This document shows positions 1 to 12,727 of a stretch of 64,000 bases of DNA, one piece after another; the first letter of the stretch is position 1; each line of letters begins with the position of its first letter. The DNA comes from Lithobates sylvaticus (lineage: Eukaryota > Chordata > Amphibia > Anura > Ranidae). The position numbers and the translations under genes were made by a program. The stretch lies in contig CM053030.1 in NCBI GenBank assembly GCA_028564925.1, forward strand, positions 372,212,945 through 372,276,944, read 5' to 3'. Under the pieces are notes generated by a model. The model had not been told where the DNA came from, made no database searches, and saw only the letters and a program-made list of their open reading frames with translations.

Positions 1-1005
<1,005 letters not shown>

Positions 1006-1096
1006 TTAAACTCCATTATAGAAGAAAGCAGTGAAACCAAAAATCACCTGTAAAACTATACAATATCCTCTCATCTCTGCTTCACAGGTTCTTAAC

Positions 1097-1383
1097 TAAA
1101 GCCGACCATAGATTAAGCAAATTTCTTTCCTGCAACCACGGGAAATATTGTGTTCTCCCGGCGGGAAGGGGCGGGGGAAGCCGCCCCAGCCAGGAGAACA
1201 CAGTGATTGCTGCTAGCGGCTATAGCCACTGACAATAATCGCATCAACAATACGACAGACTGTTTGTACCCAAGTTGATCGAATGATCAACTTGGGTACA
1301 ACCAGCCTGCCCATACATGGTTCGAATCTCGGGCCGGTCCATGCTGAACCGGCCAAGATTTGAACCGTCTATGGCCGGCTTTA
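1097..1383. repeat. MITE with TAAAGCCGRCCATAGA termini
   Basis: The left end TAAAGCCGACCATAGA and the reverse complement of the right end (TAAAGCCGGCCATAGA) match over 16 bp with one difference. The interior has a GC-rich half and a self-complementary stretch (GTACCCAAGTTGATC and its complement). There is no coding capacity. It is probably a non-autonomous DNA transposon; the superfamily is not certain. Confidence 0.65.
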
Positions 1384-2044
1384 ACGTGGGTTTCAGAAGC
1401 GTATCTGTTTTAAAATGTAAAACTCAATGCCATCAGTAGCTTCAAATCCGACTGGTAAATTAAAAAGGAGCTTCACAAGGGCGTGTGAAAGCTAAATGTC
1501 AACAGCTACAAATACTGGTACTTACCAGTCCAAATCGCTGACTTCCCCACATTCAGCTTACCGCTGCGGACACCCAGTGTTACTATCTAGGATTTAGGAC
1601 CTGGATGTGACTTCCTGATGTCACATAGCCTGCACCCAACAGCACATAAATGAGATCACACAGTGCAGGGATACTGGTGCTGCAAATTGACGTTATTCCA
1701 GGAGGCTGCAGACGGGAGTTGCGTGGGGGTCAACTCCAATTTTTTTTCATTACTTTGGTATGAGGCTCCCCATTAAAATCCATACCAGACACAAATGCAT
1801 TTGAGAGAGAACCTATGCCAATTTATTTTTTTCCTGGCTGCCATCACTGACTCTGTATACCATGGTTCGACAAACCCCGGTCGCCGGGTCGCATTTGCGA
1901 CTAGAATTGGGGTCCTGGCGCCTGGGCCGCGCCGGCCAGTAATTTAGGCCATGGCTTTGCGGCCTTCTGAAGTCCTTCTGAAATATGGCGCCATATTGTG
2001 GCGGCAGTTGGTATTGCAACACCTCTAACAATGCTAATGCAATG

Positions 2045-2290
2045 TTAACCACTGGGCACTTCCCAACCAGACCAATTTTCAGCTTTCGGTGCTCTCACAA
2101 TTTGAATGACAATTACTCAGTCATGCAACACTGTACCCAAACGATTTTTTCATCCTTTTTTTCACACAAATAGAGCTTTCTTTTGGTGGTATTTAATCAC
2201 CGCTGTTTTTTTTTTTTTTTTTTGCGCTTTAAATCAAAAAATACAGAAAATTTGGTAAAAAAATAAATAAAAATTCTTTGTTTCTATTAA
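2045..2290 (+). repeat. TTAA-flanked element fragment (piggyBac-like MITE)
   Basis: It begins TTAACCACTGGGCAC and contains the recurrent segment CAAATAGAGCTTTCTTTTGG followed by GGTATTTAATCACC, shared with the copies at 24.0, 25.0, 25.8, 38.9 and 49.0 kb. The right end is missing, so this is a truncated copy in the ULK4 intron. Confidence 0.6.
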
Positions 2291-2305
2291 AATTTATTGC
2301 AGAGT

Positions 2306-2370
2306 ATTGGCAGAGTATTGCACAGTGTTGGCAAAGTATTGCACAGTGTTGGCAAAGTATTGCACAGTGT
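2306..2370. repeat. 21-bp tandem repeat (three copies)
   Basis: The unit AGTATTGCACAGTGTTGGCAA repeats about three times before a poly-T tract. It gives an open frame by chance and has no other visible function. Confidence 0.8.
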
Positions 2371-2504
2371 TTTTTTTTATTTTTTTATATAATAGCTTTG
2401 ATTTTTATTTCTTTTTTAAAAGTAAAAAACTGTTAGTTTCAATTAAGAAAAAAAAAAAAATTATTTGTAATCTCCCTGCTTGGTCCCTTTCACACGGGCT
2501 GTCT

Positions 2505-2546
2505 GATCAGGTCCGCCTGTCAGTTTTTCAGGCGGACCTGATCGGA
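2505..2546. repeat. Short perfect hairpin, relic of a TTTCACAC-type MITE
   Basis: GATCAGGTCCGCCTG and CAGGCGGACCTGATC are perfect complements around a T-rich loop. The same sequence, slightly diverged, recurs at 40573-40616 next to CCCTTTCACACAGGC. Both are truncated members of one TAA-flanked MITE family. Confidence 0.6.
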
Positions 2547-2608
2547 CCCTTAGCGGGGATATGGCGGTAAATAAGCGGGGATATGGCGGAAATAAAAGCA
2601 TTCTTTAA

Positions 2609-2900
2609 TTAACCACTTCGCACCCACGCTATAGATGAAAGACGTCTACAGCGTAGACGCCAATTGCCGGGAGGGCGTCCCTGGACGTCCTCCTGTTTAC
2701 TTCCCCTCTGCGCACCGCCGCAAGCGCGCATCAGGGAAGTTCTGTGTTGGCCGTGTCCAACAGATCGTGCTAAATGGAAAAATCACAGCGGCCATTTAGC
2801 ACTCTTCTGGCTTGTCCAACGAGAGGTGATCTCATATGTAAACATATGAGATCATCTCTCATCGCCGGCTCTACCTCCTCACACAGACAGCGTGTGAGGA
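2609..2900 (+). repeat. Fragment beginning with TTAACCACTTC terminus
   Basis: It starts TTAACCACTTCGCACCCACG, the terminal motif of the TTAA element family, and then contains hairpin-forming GACGTCTACAGCGTAGACG. No matching right end was found, so the 3' limit is approximate. Confidence 0.5.
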
Positions 2901-3781
2901 GGGAGAGCTTCCGCGCTGCAGCGTCAGTGAAACGTGAGTGAACACTAACACAGTGAAACACACACAAACACACATGCCCACCTGTCCCAAGTGCCACCTG
3001 TCAGTCGTTGTCGTTAAAAAAAAAAAACTGGCTCCTAACTCTTTTAGCTGGCTCCTAGATTCCAAGCAAATTTGTCAAGCCCTGATGTATACTAATAATC
3101 ATTACCTCAGCTGCTTTATTTTTTTTTCCCCATTTGAAATGTCACTTTTGCTTTAGTATGTTTCACAGGTGCACCAGTTCACAGACACATTTAATGCACC
3201 CCCAAGCCTGGTATTTAAAGGAATTGTTAAAGTTTCACTTTAAAACCATCTCTGCTAAAAAATCTTTTGCATTGATACAGGGCTATGGCAGTGCCCAACT
3301 TTCCATGCCCTTTGTTTGATAATCCCTTTGCCTATTAGCTTTAAAAATTTCCAGAATTGATTTTATATATTCATCTCATATTGACTTATGATGGGTTCGC
3401 ATTAACTTTCACAATTAGCGAATGTTATGATAAATTTGCCAAATATCCGGCAAAATGAACCCAAGAATATTCACCAATCACTACCCTTAACCTGAGCCGA
3501 ACTCAAATCTAAACATTAAATTTAAAAGTTAGGGTGGTATTAGTGGTAAAATACTCACGCAAAAGTCACGCAGTAAATGACTTGGCATCTATATACAATG
3601 TGTTTAATTATCAGCTCATAGAAAAACATCCAAGTCAAATTGATGCTACATATTTGCTATATCAGCATCAAACTTGTGTCAACTGGACTACGTTTTTTTT
3701 TATTAAGTTCATATGAATTAAATATGAAGAAGTAAATGCTGCCCACTGAACTCATACAAGATCATTACAGGACCTGCATTA

Positions 3782-4153
<372 letters not shown>

Positions 4154-4256
4154 TTACATAAGATATTTCCTCTTAATGGTAAGTCGAGAGAAACACATTG
4201 CAGAACACACAACCTCCTTCATTTAAAACTCTAGTCATATTTCAATTTACTAATTT

Positions 4257-4869
4257 AGCAGTGTCCACCGACACATTCAATTCCCAGCTATTTTCATATT
4301 TATGTGTGCTAGGGGTGCCAGCTGTATTATGTTCAATTTGGAAGAAAGGTGTTAGAATATTTGATCCAGCATTGTAGTTTTTTTTAGTCTACCATTGAAT
4401 AAGCACTAATGGGAACGTATAGAAGATGTGTATATCATTTCTTTGTTTCTTTACTATAGGTACCGTAGGACTAAAAATGTAACACAATTATGAAAATCAA
4501 GCCAAACGTGAACTGTTGTCATGTTTACTCGTCTACTCTTAGTTACCCTTTTGAAAGAAATTTCAACAGCGTAACTAAGAGTAGACAAGTAAATGTGACA
4601 ACATTTTGCGTTTACCTTGATTTTCATAATTGTGCTATGTTTTTAGTCCTACAGTACCTATAGTAAAGAAACAAAGAAATTATATACAAATCTTATATAC
4701 TGTACATTCCCAATAGTAATGATTCAGTGGGAGATTCAAAAACCTCTTGTACGATCCAGGATCAAATATACTAACACCTTTCTTCCAAATTGAACATAAT
4801 ACAGCTGGCACCCCTAGCACACATAAATATGAAAATAGCCAGGAATTGAATGTGTTGGTGGATACCGCT
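4257..4869. repeat. 613-bp foldback (long inverted repeat) in ULK4 intron
   Basis: Two arms of roughly 290-300 bp are nearly perfect reverse complements around a short spacer at about 4555-4575. Examples are CTACTCTTAGTTAC versus GTAACTAAGAGTAG at the centre, GGGGTGCCAGCTGTATTATG versus CATAATACAGCTGGCACCCC mid-arm, and AGCAGTGTCCACCGACACAT versus its complement at the ends. It has no coding capacity. It would fold into one long hairpin in the ULK4 pre-mRNA. Confidence 0.9.
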
Positions 4870-4874
4870 AAATG

Positions 4875-4936
4875 TGTAAATTCAGCTTAAGTAACTGAGG
4901 TCTGGAAACACCCTGTTTCTTAAGCTGAATATTTAC
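4875..4936. repeat. Small inverted repeat (about 60 bp)
   Basis: GTAAATTCAGCTTAAG and CTTAAGCTGAATATTTAC pair around a ~30-nt loop, immediately right of the large foldback. The structure is pre-miRNA-sized, but nothing else suggests a microRNA. Confidence 0.5.
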
Positions 4937-5126
4937 ACGCACACGCACACATCCTGTTCCTTGCAGATCTCTATTCTCAAGCTCTAATTAACATAAACTA
5001 AAAGAGTCAGAGCAGTAACGCACCGCCCCCTCCCCATTTCTGCCTTGCAAGACAGAATCATACTGAGTTTTAAGACAGAAAGAGCCTGAAGGCAAGCAGC
5101 TTCTGTTCATTTAGAAAACTTACAGG

Positions 5127-5358
5127 AGTTGATTTACTACAGTAATAGCTGTTCACTTTGCAAAGGAACTGCCTGAGAGCTTAGTGAATGAGGTGAAGCT
5201 CTGCTGACCTCCATCATCCAATCATGTGCAAGCAAAAAAAATTGTTTTTTGTTCCCAATTTTCCTTGCACAGGATTGGTTCTTTGCAAAGTGAAATGTCA
5301 GTCCCTTCCTTACGCTCCCTTGCAAAGTCAATAGTCTACTTGCCTACAGCAAATCAAC
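5127..5358. repeat. MITE with AGTTGATTTRC termini
   Basis: The termini AGTTGATTTAC and the complement of GCAAATCAACC flank ~230 bp. The internal arms are also complementary (TTCACTTTGCAAAG versus CTTTGCAAAGTGAA). Non-coding, non-autonomous element. Confidence 0.6.
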
Positions 5359-6401
5359 CACATAATGTGAACTCTATGTCATTGGTGCACTCTGTTACAT
5401 TTTATTTGTAAATCTTTTTTATATGAGCTCTAAAAATATATAAAAAGTATAAAATTCATAAATGGGAAAAAATAAATAAATTCAATTAACTATAAACCAT
5501 TTATTTCTATCTAGGTTGCTCCAGCGCTGCACAGAAATGACTGAGGACATTTTCAAGGATAGAGATCCCCTGCACTTCTTCCCTCCACTTGCTGTGTGAC
5601 TCCCCTATCATTTGGAGAGTAACACAGCGAGATCTTCTATGGTTGTTTTAAACTCTGCTCTGCCATGGAATATTTTGTATTTTTCCTGCTGCAACAGAAG
5701 TATTAATACTCATTCTCCATTTTTTTTGTACTGTAACATAAATAAAAGGTCTGGCAAACAGAATGATAGCTTGCACAAAGGTGCTGGCAATTGAACAAGG
5801 ATGAAGACAGTTTGCTGTTGAAATGCCCACAAGATATGAAAAAAATCACCAAGTATCTATCTAAAATAAATTGTTTGGCTTTTGTGGGGTTCTTAAAATA
5901 TTCATATACATTACACAATGGATTGAAAACAATTAAAAAATGACTGACAGAAGATGTATTTTCTCCTCTTAAGGGATAAGTGCACTCTAGAGATAAAATT
6001 AAATATTAATAATATTATATAATGCTGCTTTCTACATTAGGGTAATTAATTGTCAGCAGCATAAAATAATAATTAAAAAAAAAGTGCATGCATTGAGTAG
6101 AGTATTAATAGGAGTCAATTCAGCAACAAATGCAAATAGAAATGAAGCTGCAGAAAGAAGATCCCCAGCTACCTTAAGATGTAACCCTGACAGCCAAATG
6201 TGAGAAAGCTTTAACGGTTACACCAAAGGGATCCTGATATGCCTTGTTTTTTTTTTTTTATTCTTTTTCTTGACGTTTTAAACATAGTACAAACATGACA
6301 CTTGTAAAGTGGCAACACAAAATAAAAAATAAATAAAAAAATAAAGTAAGAAAAACCAGAGCGAGTCATACAACAGCACAAGTTGCTAGCATGGCCCTGA
6401 C
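5359..6401. other. AT-rich intronic sequence, nothing definable
   Basis: Part of the ULK4 intron. Short frames only, no terminal inverted repeats or tandem array recognised. The last part is A/T-homopolymer rich. Confidence 0.5.
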
Positions 6402-6404
6402 TAA

Positions 6405-6848
6405 GGCCCCTTTCACACCGGGGCGTTTTTCATGCGGTGCAGCGCTAAAAATAGCGCCTGTTCACCGCATGAAAAAATCCTGCCCCTTTAACTCCAGTGT
6501 GAAAGCCGGCGGGCTTTCACACTGGAGCGGTGCGCTAGCAGGATGACAAAAAAAGTCCTGCTAGCAGCATCTTTGGAGCGGGATAGGAGCGGTGTGTTCA
6601 CCGCTCCTATACCGCTCCTTCCCATTGAAAAGAATGGGAGACCGCGGTAAAACCGCGGCAATACCGCCGCAAAGCGCCGCTACGGCGGCGCTCTGCGGGG
6701 GGGTGTTTAACCCTTTTTCGGCCGCTCGTGGGGGGTAAAACCGCACCGCGAGCGGCCGAAAACCGCGGTGAAAACGACGGTAAAGCAGCGCTAAATATAG
6801 CGCTGCTTTACCGTCACCGCGGCTCACCGCCCCAGTGTGAAAGGGGCC
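6405..6848. repeat. TAA-flanked MITE with GGCCCCTTTCACAC termini (PIF/Harbinger-like)
   Basis: The 21-bp inverted termini GGCCCCTTTCACACYGGGGCG are bounded by the same trinucleotide TAA on both sides (6402-6404 and 6849-6851). A 3-bp TWA duplication is typical of PIF/Harbinger elements. The interior is a GC-rich string of hairpins (AAAAATAGCGC, ACCGCGGTAAAACCGCGG) without coding capacity. A second, right-truncated copy lies at 40128-40500. Confidence 0.8.
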
Positions 6849-6910
6849 TAATAGTAGAGGAGAAAAACGAACTACATTTCTACATAAAGAATTATTTTCT
6901 TTTCATATAG

Positions 6911-7303
6911 TGAGTGAAAAAAGTATTTGATCCCCTGTTGATTTTGTACGTTTGCCCACTGACAAAGAAATAATCTATAATTATATTAGTCTATAATTTT
7001 AATGGTAGGTTCATTTTAACAGTGAGAGACAGAATAACAACAAAAAAATCCAGAAAAAAGCATTTTTTTTTAAAGTTATAAATTTATTTGCATTTTAATG
7101 AGTCAAATAAGTATTTGACCCCTTCGCAAAACATGACTTAGTACTTGGTGGCAAAACCCTTGTTGGCAATCAGAGGTCAGACATTTCTTTTAGTTGGGCT
7201 CCAGTTTTGCACACATCTCAGGAGGGATTTTGTCCCGCTCCTCTTTGCAGATCCTCTCCAAGTCATTAAGGTTTTGAGGCTGACGTTTGATAACTCAAAC
7301 CTT
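6911..7303 (-). mobile_element. Tc1-like transposon fragment
   Basis: It starts with the terminal-repeat motif GTGAAAAAAGTATTTGATCC and continues with the Tc1 motif CATGACTTAGTACTTGGTGG, whose complement encodes part of the C-terminal end of a Tc1 transposase. The rest of the transposase is absent, so it is 5'-truncated and inactive. Confidence 0.75.
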
Positions 7304-8374
7304 TAATTTACTATTTCCTGCACTATTCCTTTTGATAGAGCCCAAAAAAATTTTTGGCTGGAATCTATCTATGTGCACTACCCATTGACGGTTTGACATT
7401 GAGTTGACATTGAGTCGCAGGCAAAAGATCTTCATATGGGTGAGCGTTTGGAGATGGGCATGGTAGTCAACAGCCTACTCTACTATACCATTATTATTAT
7501 TTTTTTTATCATAATTTTTCTGTGCTGTATTCAAAGTCAGTGCAATGTTTTTAATTTTGTTTTGTTCTATGCGGCGTTACATCTAATTGTCTTTAAAACA
7601 TCCCCTGATGAGCAAAGAGCAGCGAAACATGTCGGGACAATCACTCCAATGCTACTGCTGAGTGACTAAATTTTGTCAACTGTTTTGAACTTTAGATGTT
7701 TCTTTGTACATGTGCACATATATTATACCAAAACTTTTTAACTATGAACTATGTCCTGTATGTAATAAAAACCTTGTTATTTTTTTATACCTATTGTGGA
7801 GTATTGAAATTACTTCTTTTTTTTTTTGCCGTCACCCCCAAAAATCCTGCCAATTTTTTTTTTCCCTTGTCCACACTTATCTACAGAGATGTTGATGCCA
7901 TTTTCTTGTCATTGTCACCTACCCATATTGCCATCTTCCAAGGTATTCCTTTGGGTCTCCAGTTCTGAACAGAAGTGCAGAGGAGCAAAGGAAAGGTAAG
8001 TATATGCTGCGGGGAGAGGGATTGTTCAAAGCCAACCTGGTTCTTCCCCTACCCGATCAGGCATTTATCTGGTTCTAATGCCAATCCTTGTCATTGATAT
8101 TTTGTATTTTTGTAATCAACCTGTTTGCTCCCTCTGCTATATAATGGCATATTGTGTGATTGACCCGCTTTCATATCTCCCCCACATTTTGTGTTTGGCC
8201 TCTGTAGAAATTGTCCTGGCAAATTTGTTACTAAAAAGTTTTAATTGAAAGGAAACTTGTTGCTTTTCCCTACATGGAAGTATTAAACAAAAGTAGATAT
8301 AAACTCAATGTAACATTTACAGCAAAGAAAATGGTTGGAACTGCTCACCTGCTTCATTCATCAGCGATCTCCAA
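7304..8374. other. Non-coding intronic sequence around hammerhead-like motif
   Basis: T-rich DNA with no open frame of note apart from chance ones. The hammerhead-like core suggests it includes the end of a non-autonomous Penelope-like or similar element, whose boundaries I cannot draw. Confidence 0.35.
7601..7637 (+). ncRNA. Hammerhead-ribozyme-like motif (type I, minimal stem III)
   Basis: All invariant core bases of a hammerhead are present in order. C3-A9 is CTGATGA (7605-7611) and G12-A14 is GAA (7624-7626). A15.1 and U16.1 bound a two-pair stem III (AC..GT) and C17 is at 7633. Stem I pairs TCCC (7601-7604) with GGGA (7634-7637). Stem II is GC/GC closing an 8-nt loop. Minimal hammerheads of this kind are known from Penelope-like and other non-LTR elements. 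Stem II is very short, so activity is uncertain. It lies antisense within a ULK4 intron. Confidence 0.5.
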
Positions 8375-8508
8375 ACTACGCCCCTCCAGCTCTTGCGGAA
8401 CTACACATCCCATAAAGCAGACATAAAGCTGACATTCACAGACATGACTAGGAATGATGGGAATTGTAGTTCCTGAACAACTGGAGGACCGTAGCTTGCA
8501 GATCCTCT

Positions 8509-8650
8509 GCTCAACCTGTGGCCCTCCAGCTGTTGTGGAACTACAAGTCCCATGAGGCATTGCAAGGCTGACAGGTACAAGCATGACTCCCAAAGGCAGA
8601 GGCATGATCGGACTTGTAGTTTTGCAACAGCTGGAGGGCTACAGGTTGAG
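8509..8650. repeat. MITE with CTCAACCTGT termini and CTACAAGTCCCA core
   Basis: CTCAACCTGTGGCCCTCCAG at the left is matched by the complement of CTGGAGGGCTACAGGTTGAG at the right. CAGCTGTTGTGGAACTACAA is mirrored by TTGTAGTTTTGCAACAGCTG. A related, more degraded arm lies just left of it (8375-8508). Confidence 0.75.
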
Positions 8651-8769
8651 CACCCATGTTAGATGTAATAAAGCAGTTATTGAGGGTTTTTACTAAAACT
8701 AGAGGAGTGTAAAATCTGTCACTGACGTGAACGCCAGTCACCTCCCAGTCCCTTGTCTACGCCCCTCCA

Positions 8770-8900
8770 TCGAGCGCATGACGTCACGACACCGATGTAT
8801 TGAGCGGCGCCGGCTGTATGGGAGGGAGGGGGCAGGTCTGTGCACCGGAGGCTCGGAGGGCGGCTCCTCCCACCTCACCTCGGTTCCCAACCCACACTGA
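8770..8900. promoter_or_regulatory. GC-rich patch with CRE-like TGACGTCA
   Basis: A CpG-dense island in AT-rich intron with the palindrome TGACGTCA, followed by GGCGCCGG and repeated GGAGGG. It could be a relic promoter of a mobile element or an intronic promoter. No exon could be attached to it. It lies downstream of the ULK4 start, so it is not the gene's main promoter. Confidence 0.3.
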
Positions 8901-9840
8901 CCAGCTGTGGCTGATTATGATTAAGCTGGGCTATATCTAATTCGCTTTTGCACTCTCGGTCTCATGCTGTTACAGGCATCAGACCGATCGTGTGGCTGCT
9001 CATCCGTCCAACAGGTAAAAAGACTTTAAACTTTTATACCCACATTGGGACTCTGTGCACTATCTGATATTGATAATGTGACTGCATAATTTGAGTTTGC
9101 TTACCCCGCAAGGTTTTGGGGATGCTCTCATATTGTGAATACTTTTTTATCATTCAGTTTTGGCATGGCCAGTTTTCTGACTATAATATACTAGACAGTA
9201 TTTCTGTCTTTTATTTTCAGATATCCCTCTATATGGTTTGACTTCCTGTCGAGGTTTAATTGCTCCTTGTGGGGGTCTCTTTTACTGCTGTCACTCATGC
9301 AGCTCTTGGACGCATGGTCACCCGCTAGATAAATTCCTTGTTGTATGCACCAGCAGGTATGCAATAAGGTGTAAATATCAATTTTTGCTAATACTCACTA
9401 CTTGTCAGTATTTTTGAGCCTATGCAGGCATTAATTTATGCCAGCCTTTGCTCATGGGTTACATCAGTTATGTCCTTCTTCCTTTTTTCTTTTTAGAAAA
9501 TAGGACAATATTAGGCAAACTGTACCAGGTGTAACATTTGTGGCTAGGAGACGCCCTTTGTGTCCAGCTCGGATGACGGATTTTCTGTGCTACCTGGTAT
9601 TTAGGCATTGGCTTACGGATCTGATCTCTGGAGGCGAATTTCCCCCTTATCCCCAATTTTTGACGTTGGATGCCCTCTAATGGCGACTCAAAAAAACTAC
9701 ACAGTCAGAATATTACATAATGCAGCAATTTGGTATTATATGTTTTTTAACATGCTCAACTATAGTCGAAAATTGTATTTATTCTGTCTGCTTACCTTAC
9801 ATTTTTGTAAATACTTACAGATAACAATGCACCTCACTAT
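8901..9840. other. Intronic sequence without recognisable genes
   Basis: Mixed-composition DNA leading up to the second hammerhead-like motif. It may be the body of a non-autonomous retroelement, but no protein domain, poly-A tail or target duplication is visible. Confidence 0.35.
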
Positions 9841-9844
9841 CAGA

Positions 9845-9890
9845 CCCTGAAGAAGAGGTTCCACCCGTTATAACCTCGAAACACGTTGGG
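9845..9890 (+). ncRNA. Degenerate hammerhead-like motif
   Basis: CTGAAGA (9847-9853, with A at the variable position 7) is followed by one extra A. A six-pair stem II follows, GAGGTT with AACCTC (9855-9860 and 9872-9877), then GAAACACGTT with a two-pair stem III and T at the cleavage position. Stem I is only two GC pairs. It resembles the motif at 7601-7637 and stands on the same strand. The extra base makes activity doubtful. Confidence 0.35.
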
Positions 9891-10119
9891 CCTTTTTTGG
9901 TCTCAGTTCACTGCTTGGACCCAGCAGTGTGGTGTTATCAGCATCATTGTTACTGTATACACTTATGTGTCTTTTCTATTTTTTACCATCTAATTACATG
10001 TGCATCCATATGTTATTATCTTTTTTCATGTTTTAACTTTTCTAATAAAATTACAATTTTGATATAATTCAAAGACTCCTGCCATTAAAAGTCCCACAAG
10101 AGGAAAATTGTCCCATTGT

Positions 10120-10362
10120 GTAGTCTACTACGGATGTGGGCAAGTGGTCTTCTTCCACAAAGTTCTTGGCACTATTACTATTAATAAAAAACCCAGAGGT
10201 GATCAAATAATACCACCAAAATAAATCTCTATTTGTGGGAAAAAAATTATACAAAATTTCATTTAGATACAGCATTGCGATCACCAGTTATACGCAGTGC
10301 CAAATAGCAAAAAATGACTTGGTCATGAAGGGGGTAAAATCTTCTGGAGGGCAAGTGGTTAA
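10120..10362 (-). repeat. TTAA-type element fragment, reverse orientation
   Basis: Contains ATACCACCAAAATAAATCTC and ends GCAAGTGGTTAA, the terminal motif of the TTAA family. Left end lost. The copy is old, diverged from those at 24-26 kb. Confidence 0.6.
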
Positions 10363-10782
10363 ATTAAAATAATCTGAGACCTTAGAACCACTTTAAGAAG
10401 ATTCACAAACATCTGTATAGCTCATGCTGTCTCTTTATTCCCCTGCAAATTCATACTGTATAGTCAAATGGAAGAACTGCACATAAAGTTGTCAGTATGG
10501 TATCGCCAAAAGTGCATTAAAGTATAACTAAAGGCAAAACGTTTTTTATTTTATGTAGTTCATTCTCTCTTCCTGTCAGATATCTGCTTGCCCGTAAAGG
10601 ATGTTTGAGCACACAGATACACTGGCAGATCTATTGGAGACCTACATGGCACCAGTGATCTTCTGACAGCTGGTGCAATGCTTTACAGGCTCCAAAAAAA
10701 TAAAAAAGTAATAAATGCACATTTTTTTACCTAAAAAAAAAAAAATGTGCTTTAATAGTTTTTTTTCTTAAAAGTAAACTTA

Positions 10783-11013
<231 letters not shown>

Positions 11014-11148
11014 TCAGGTAAAACTGAACGTTTGCAGGTAATACAGAGATGTATAAGGCACTGAATGTAATAGAAGGATATACATCCCAGCATGTAATAA
11101 GGCACCAGTATAAGCGCAAGTATAAGGCAATTTATGTGATATGGACCT

Positions 11149-11599
11149 TAAAGCGGTTGTATACCTGCTGAAACTTTTTTTTTTATACACCTGTAAGGGA
11201 AAAGGCATAATGAGCTAGTATGCACCGCATACTAACTCATTATGAAATACTTACCTTAGAACGAGGCGTCGGTAACTCACCTGGTCCACGCCGAGGTAGC
11301 TGACATGTTGCCTCGGCGTGTCTTCCGGGTATCGCGGCTCCAGCGAGTGGCTGGAGCCGCGATGTTGTCACACCCGCGCATGCGCACGGGAGACTTCTTC
11401 CCGGCAAGGTTCAGATTCTGCCGGCCTTTCAGCCGAGAATCCCCCGTGCGGATGCGCTGCTGCAGTCAGCGGTTCATTGCACGGGGAATATCTCCTAAAC
11501 CGTACAGGTTTAAGATATATTTTTTTTACCTACAGGTAAGCCTCATTATAGACTTACCTATAGGTAAAAGTCAATTTTATGACTATACAACCACTTTAA
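11149..11599. repeat. TTAA-flanked MITE with AAGYGGTTGTATA termini
   Basis: TTAA occurs at both ends (11149-11152 and 11596-11599). AAAGCGGTTGTATAC at the left matches the complement of CTATACAACCACTTT at the right. The interior is CpG-rich with GCGCATGCGCAC and an inverted pair GTAGGTAAAAAAA/TTACCTATAG. piggyBac-like by its target site. Confidence 0.75.
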
Positions 11600-11736
11600 G
11601 TCCTGATTCACACTATTGCAGTGCGGGAAACCGCATGTGATTCAGACATAAATTGCACCGCATCGCACAGTGCAGTGTAGAAAATGCACAGGAATTGCTG
11701 CGAATCCCACATCACATCGGTGTGAACTGCCAATAA

Positions 11737-12050
11737 GGCTCCATTCACACTTGTGCAACATGTCATGCTTTGGAGATAAAAGTTGCATGACAAGTCCTAC
11801 TCCATGTTTTCCAATTATAACCATTTATATATATGTGTGACTTAAAGTCACAGCGACTTCAAAGTAGTTCCTGCACTACTTTGGTCTGAATTTCATGCAA
11901 CTTGAGGGCCATAGGCTTCAATGCTAACCCTCAAAAGTTGCATGAATGTTGTTCCTGAATGTTTTGCAGGTCTGATTTTGCAGAAGGACATGCAAGATGC
12001 ATGCACCCAAAGTCGCACGTCTTTGGAGTTGTACGAGCGTGAATGGAGCC
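11737..12050. repeat. MITE with GGCTCCATTCACAC termini
   Basis: GGCTCCATTCACACTTGTGC at the left and the complement of GAGCGTGAATGGAGCC at the right form inverted termini; TAA precedes the left end. Internal CATGCAACTT/AAGTTGCATG pairs. Non-coding. Confidence 0.65.
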
Positions 12051-12724
12051 TGTGAGAATGCATTTTGTACAATGTTCATAAAGGTACATACAGGTGCTCT
12101 ATTCCGACCCAGATTCTGTTTCAGATGTTCACAGAACCCAGCCAAGTTATTGGGTGTGGGTGCTGCCAACAGACACCTCCATCAAGTTGTAAGGAAAGCG
12201 CACCTGGTTACATGCAAGTGACTGCGAGAAAAAAAAAATCTTAAAATGATGACATCCCTAAAATAAAAATGTTTACTTTTCTGGTGTTTGTGAGAATTGA
12301 GATATGAGAAAATAATCCTTTTATCTGAATGTTGAAACTCTATAGAACCCATAGCAACACTAGTGACTGCTCGGTATTGAAGCAGAATAATGGATGTATT
12401 GAACCAGGCAGGACCTTCAATGATGCAGGTTTAATAAGAACAGCTGGGAACAGACAAGATCATGTTCAAAACATAGGAGGATGCAAGCTTTATTTATACA
12501 GTTTCTTACAAGGTAAGAAGGCAAGGTACAATATGATTGGTTGCCAAGATCCTCGTCATTGTAACTAACCATAAATCTGACGCCTGTCATACAACCAAAT
12601 AAACCTATTAATTCCCACAATTCCTATATGTTTATTAAAAATTATTTGTAACAGTCATTGCCTATACTTTCACCCAATTAAAATCCTTTTCTACAGATAG
12701 TATGACACCAAGCGTGTTCATGAT
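12051..12724. other. No recognisable feature
   Basis: AT-rich sequence upstream of ULK4 exon 2 (probable intron 1). Only short chance frames. Confidence 0.4.
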
Positions 12725-12727
12725 TAA

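Noticed and set aside
4875-4936. microRNA precursor next to the foldback
   Set aside because: The loop is large, pairing is limited to about 16 bp, and nothing else supports it.
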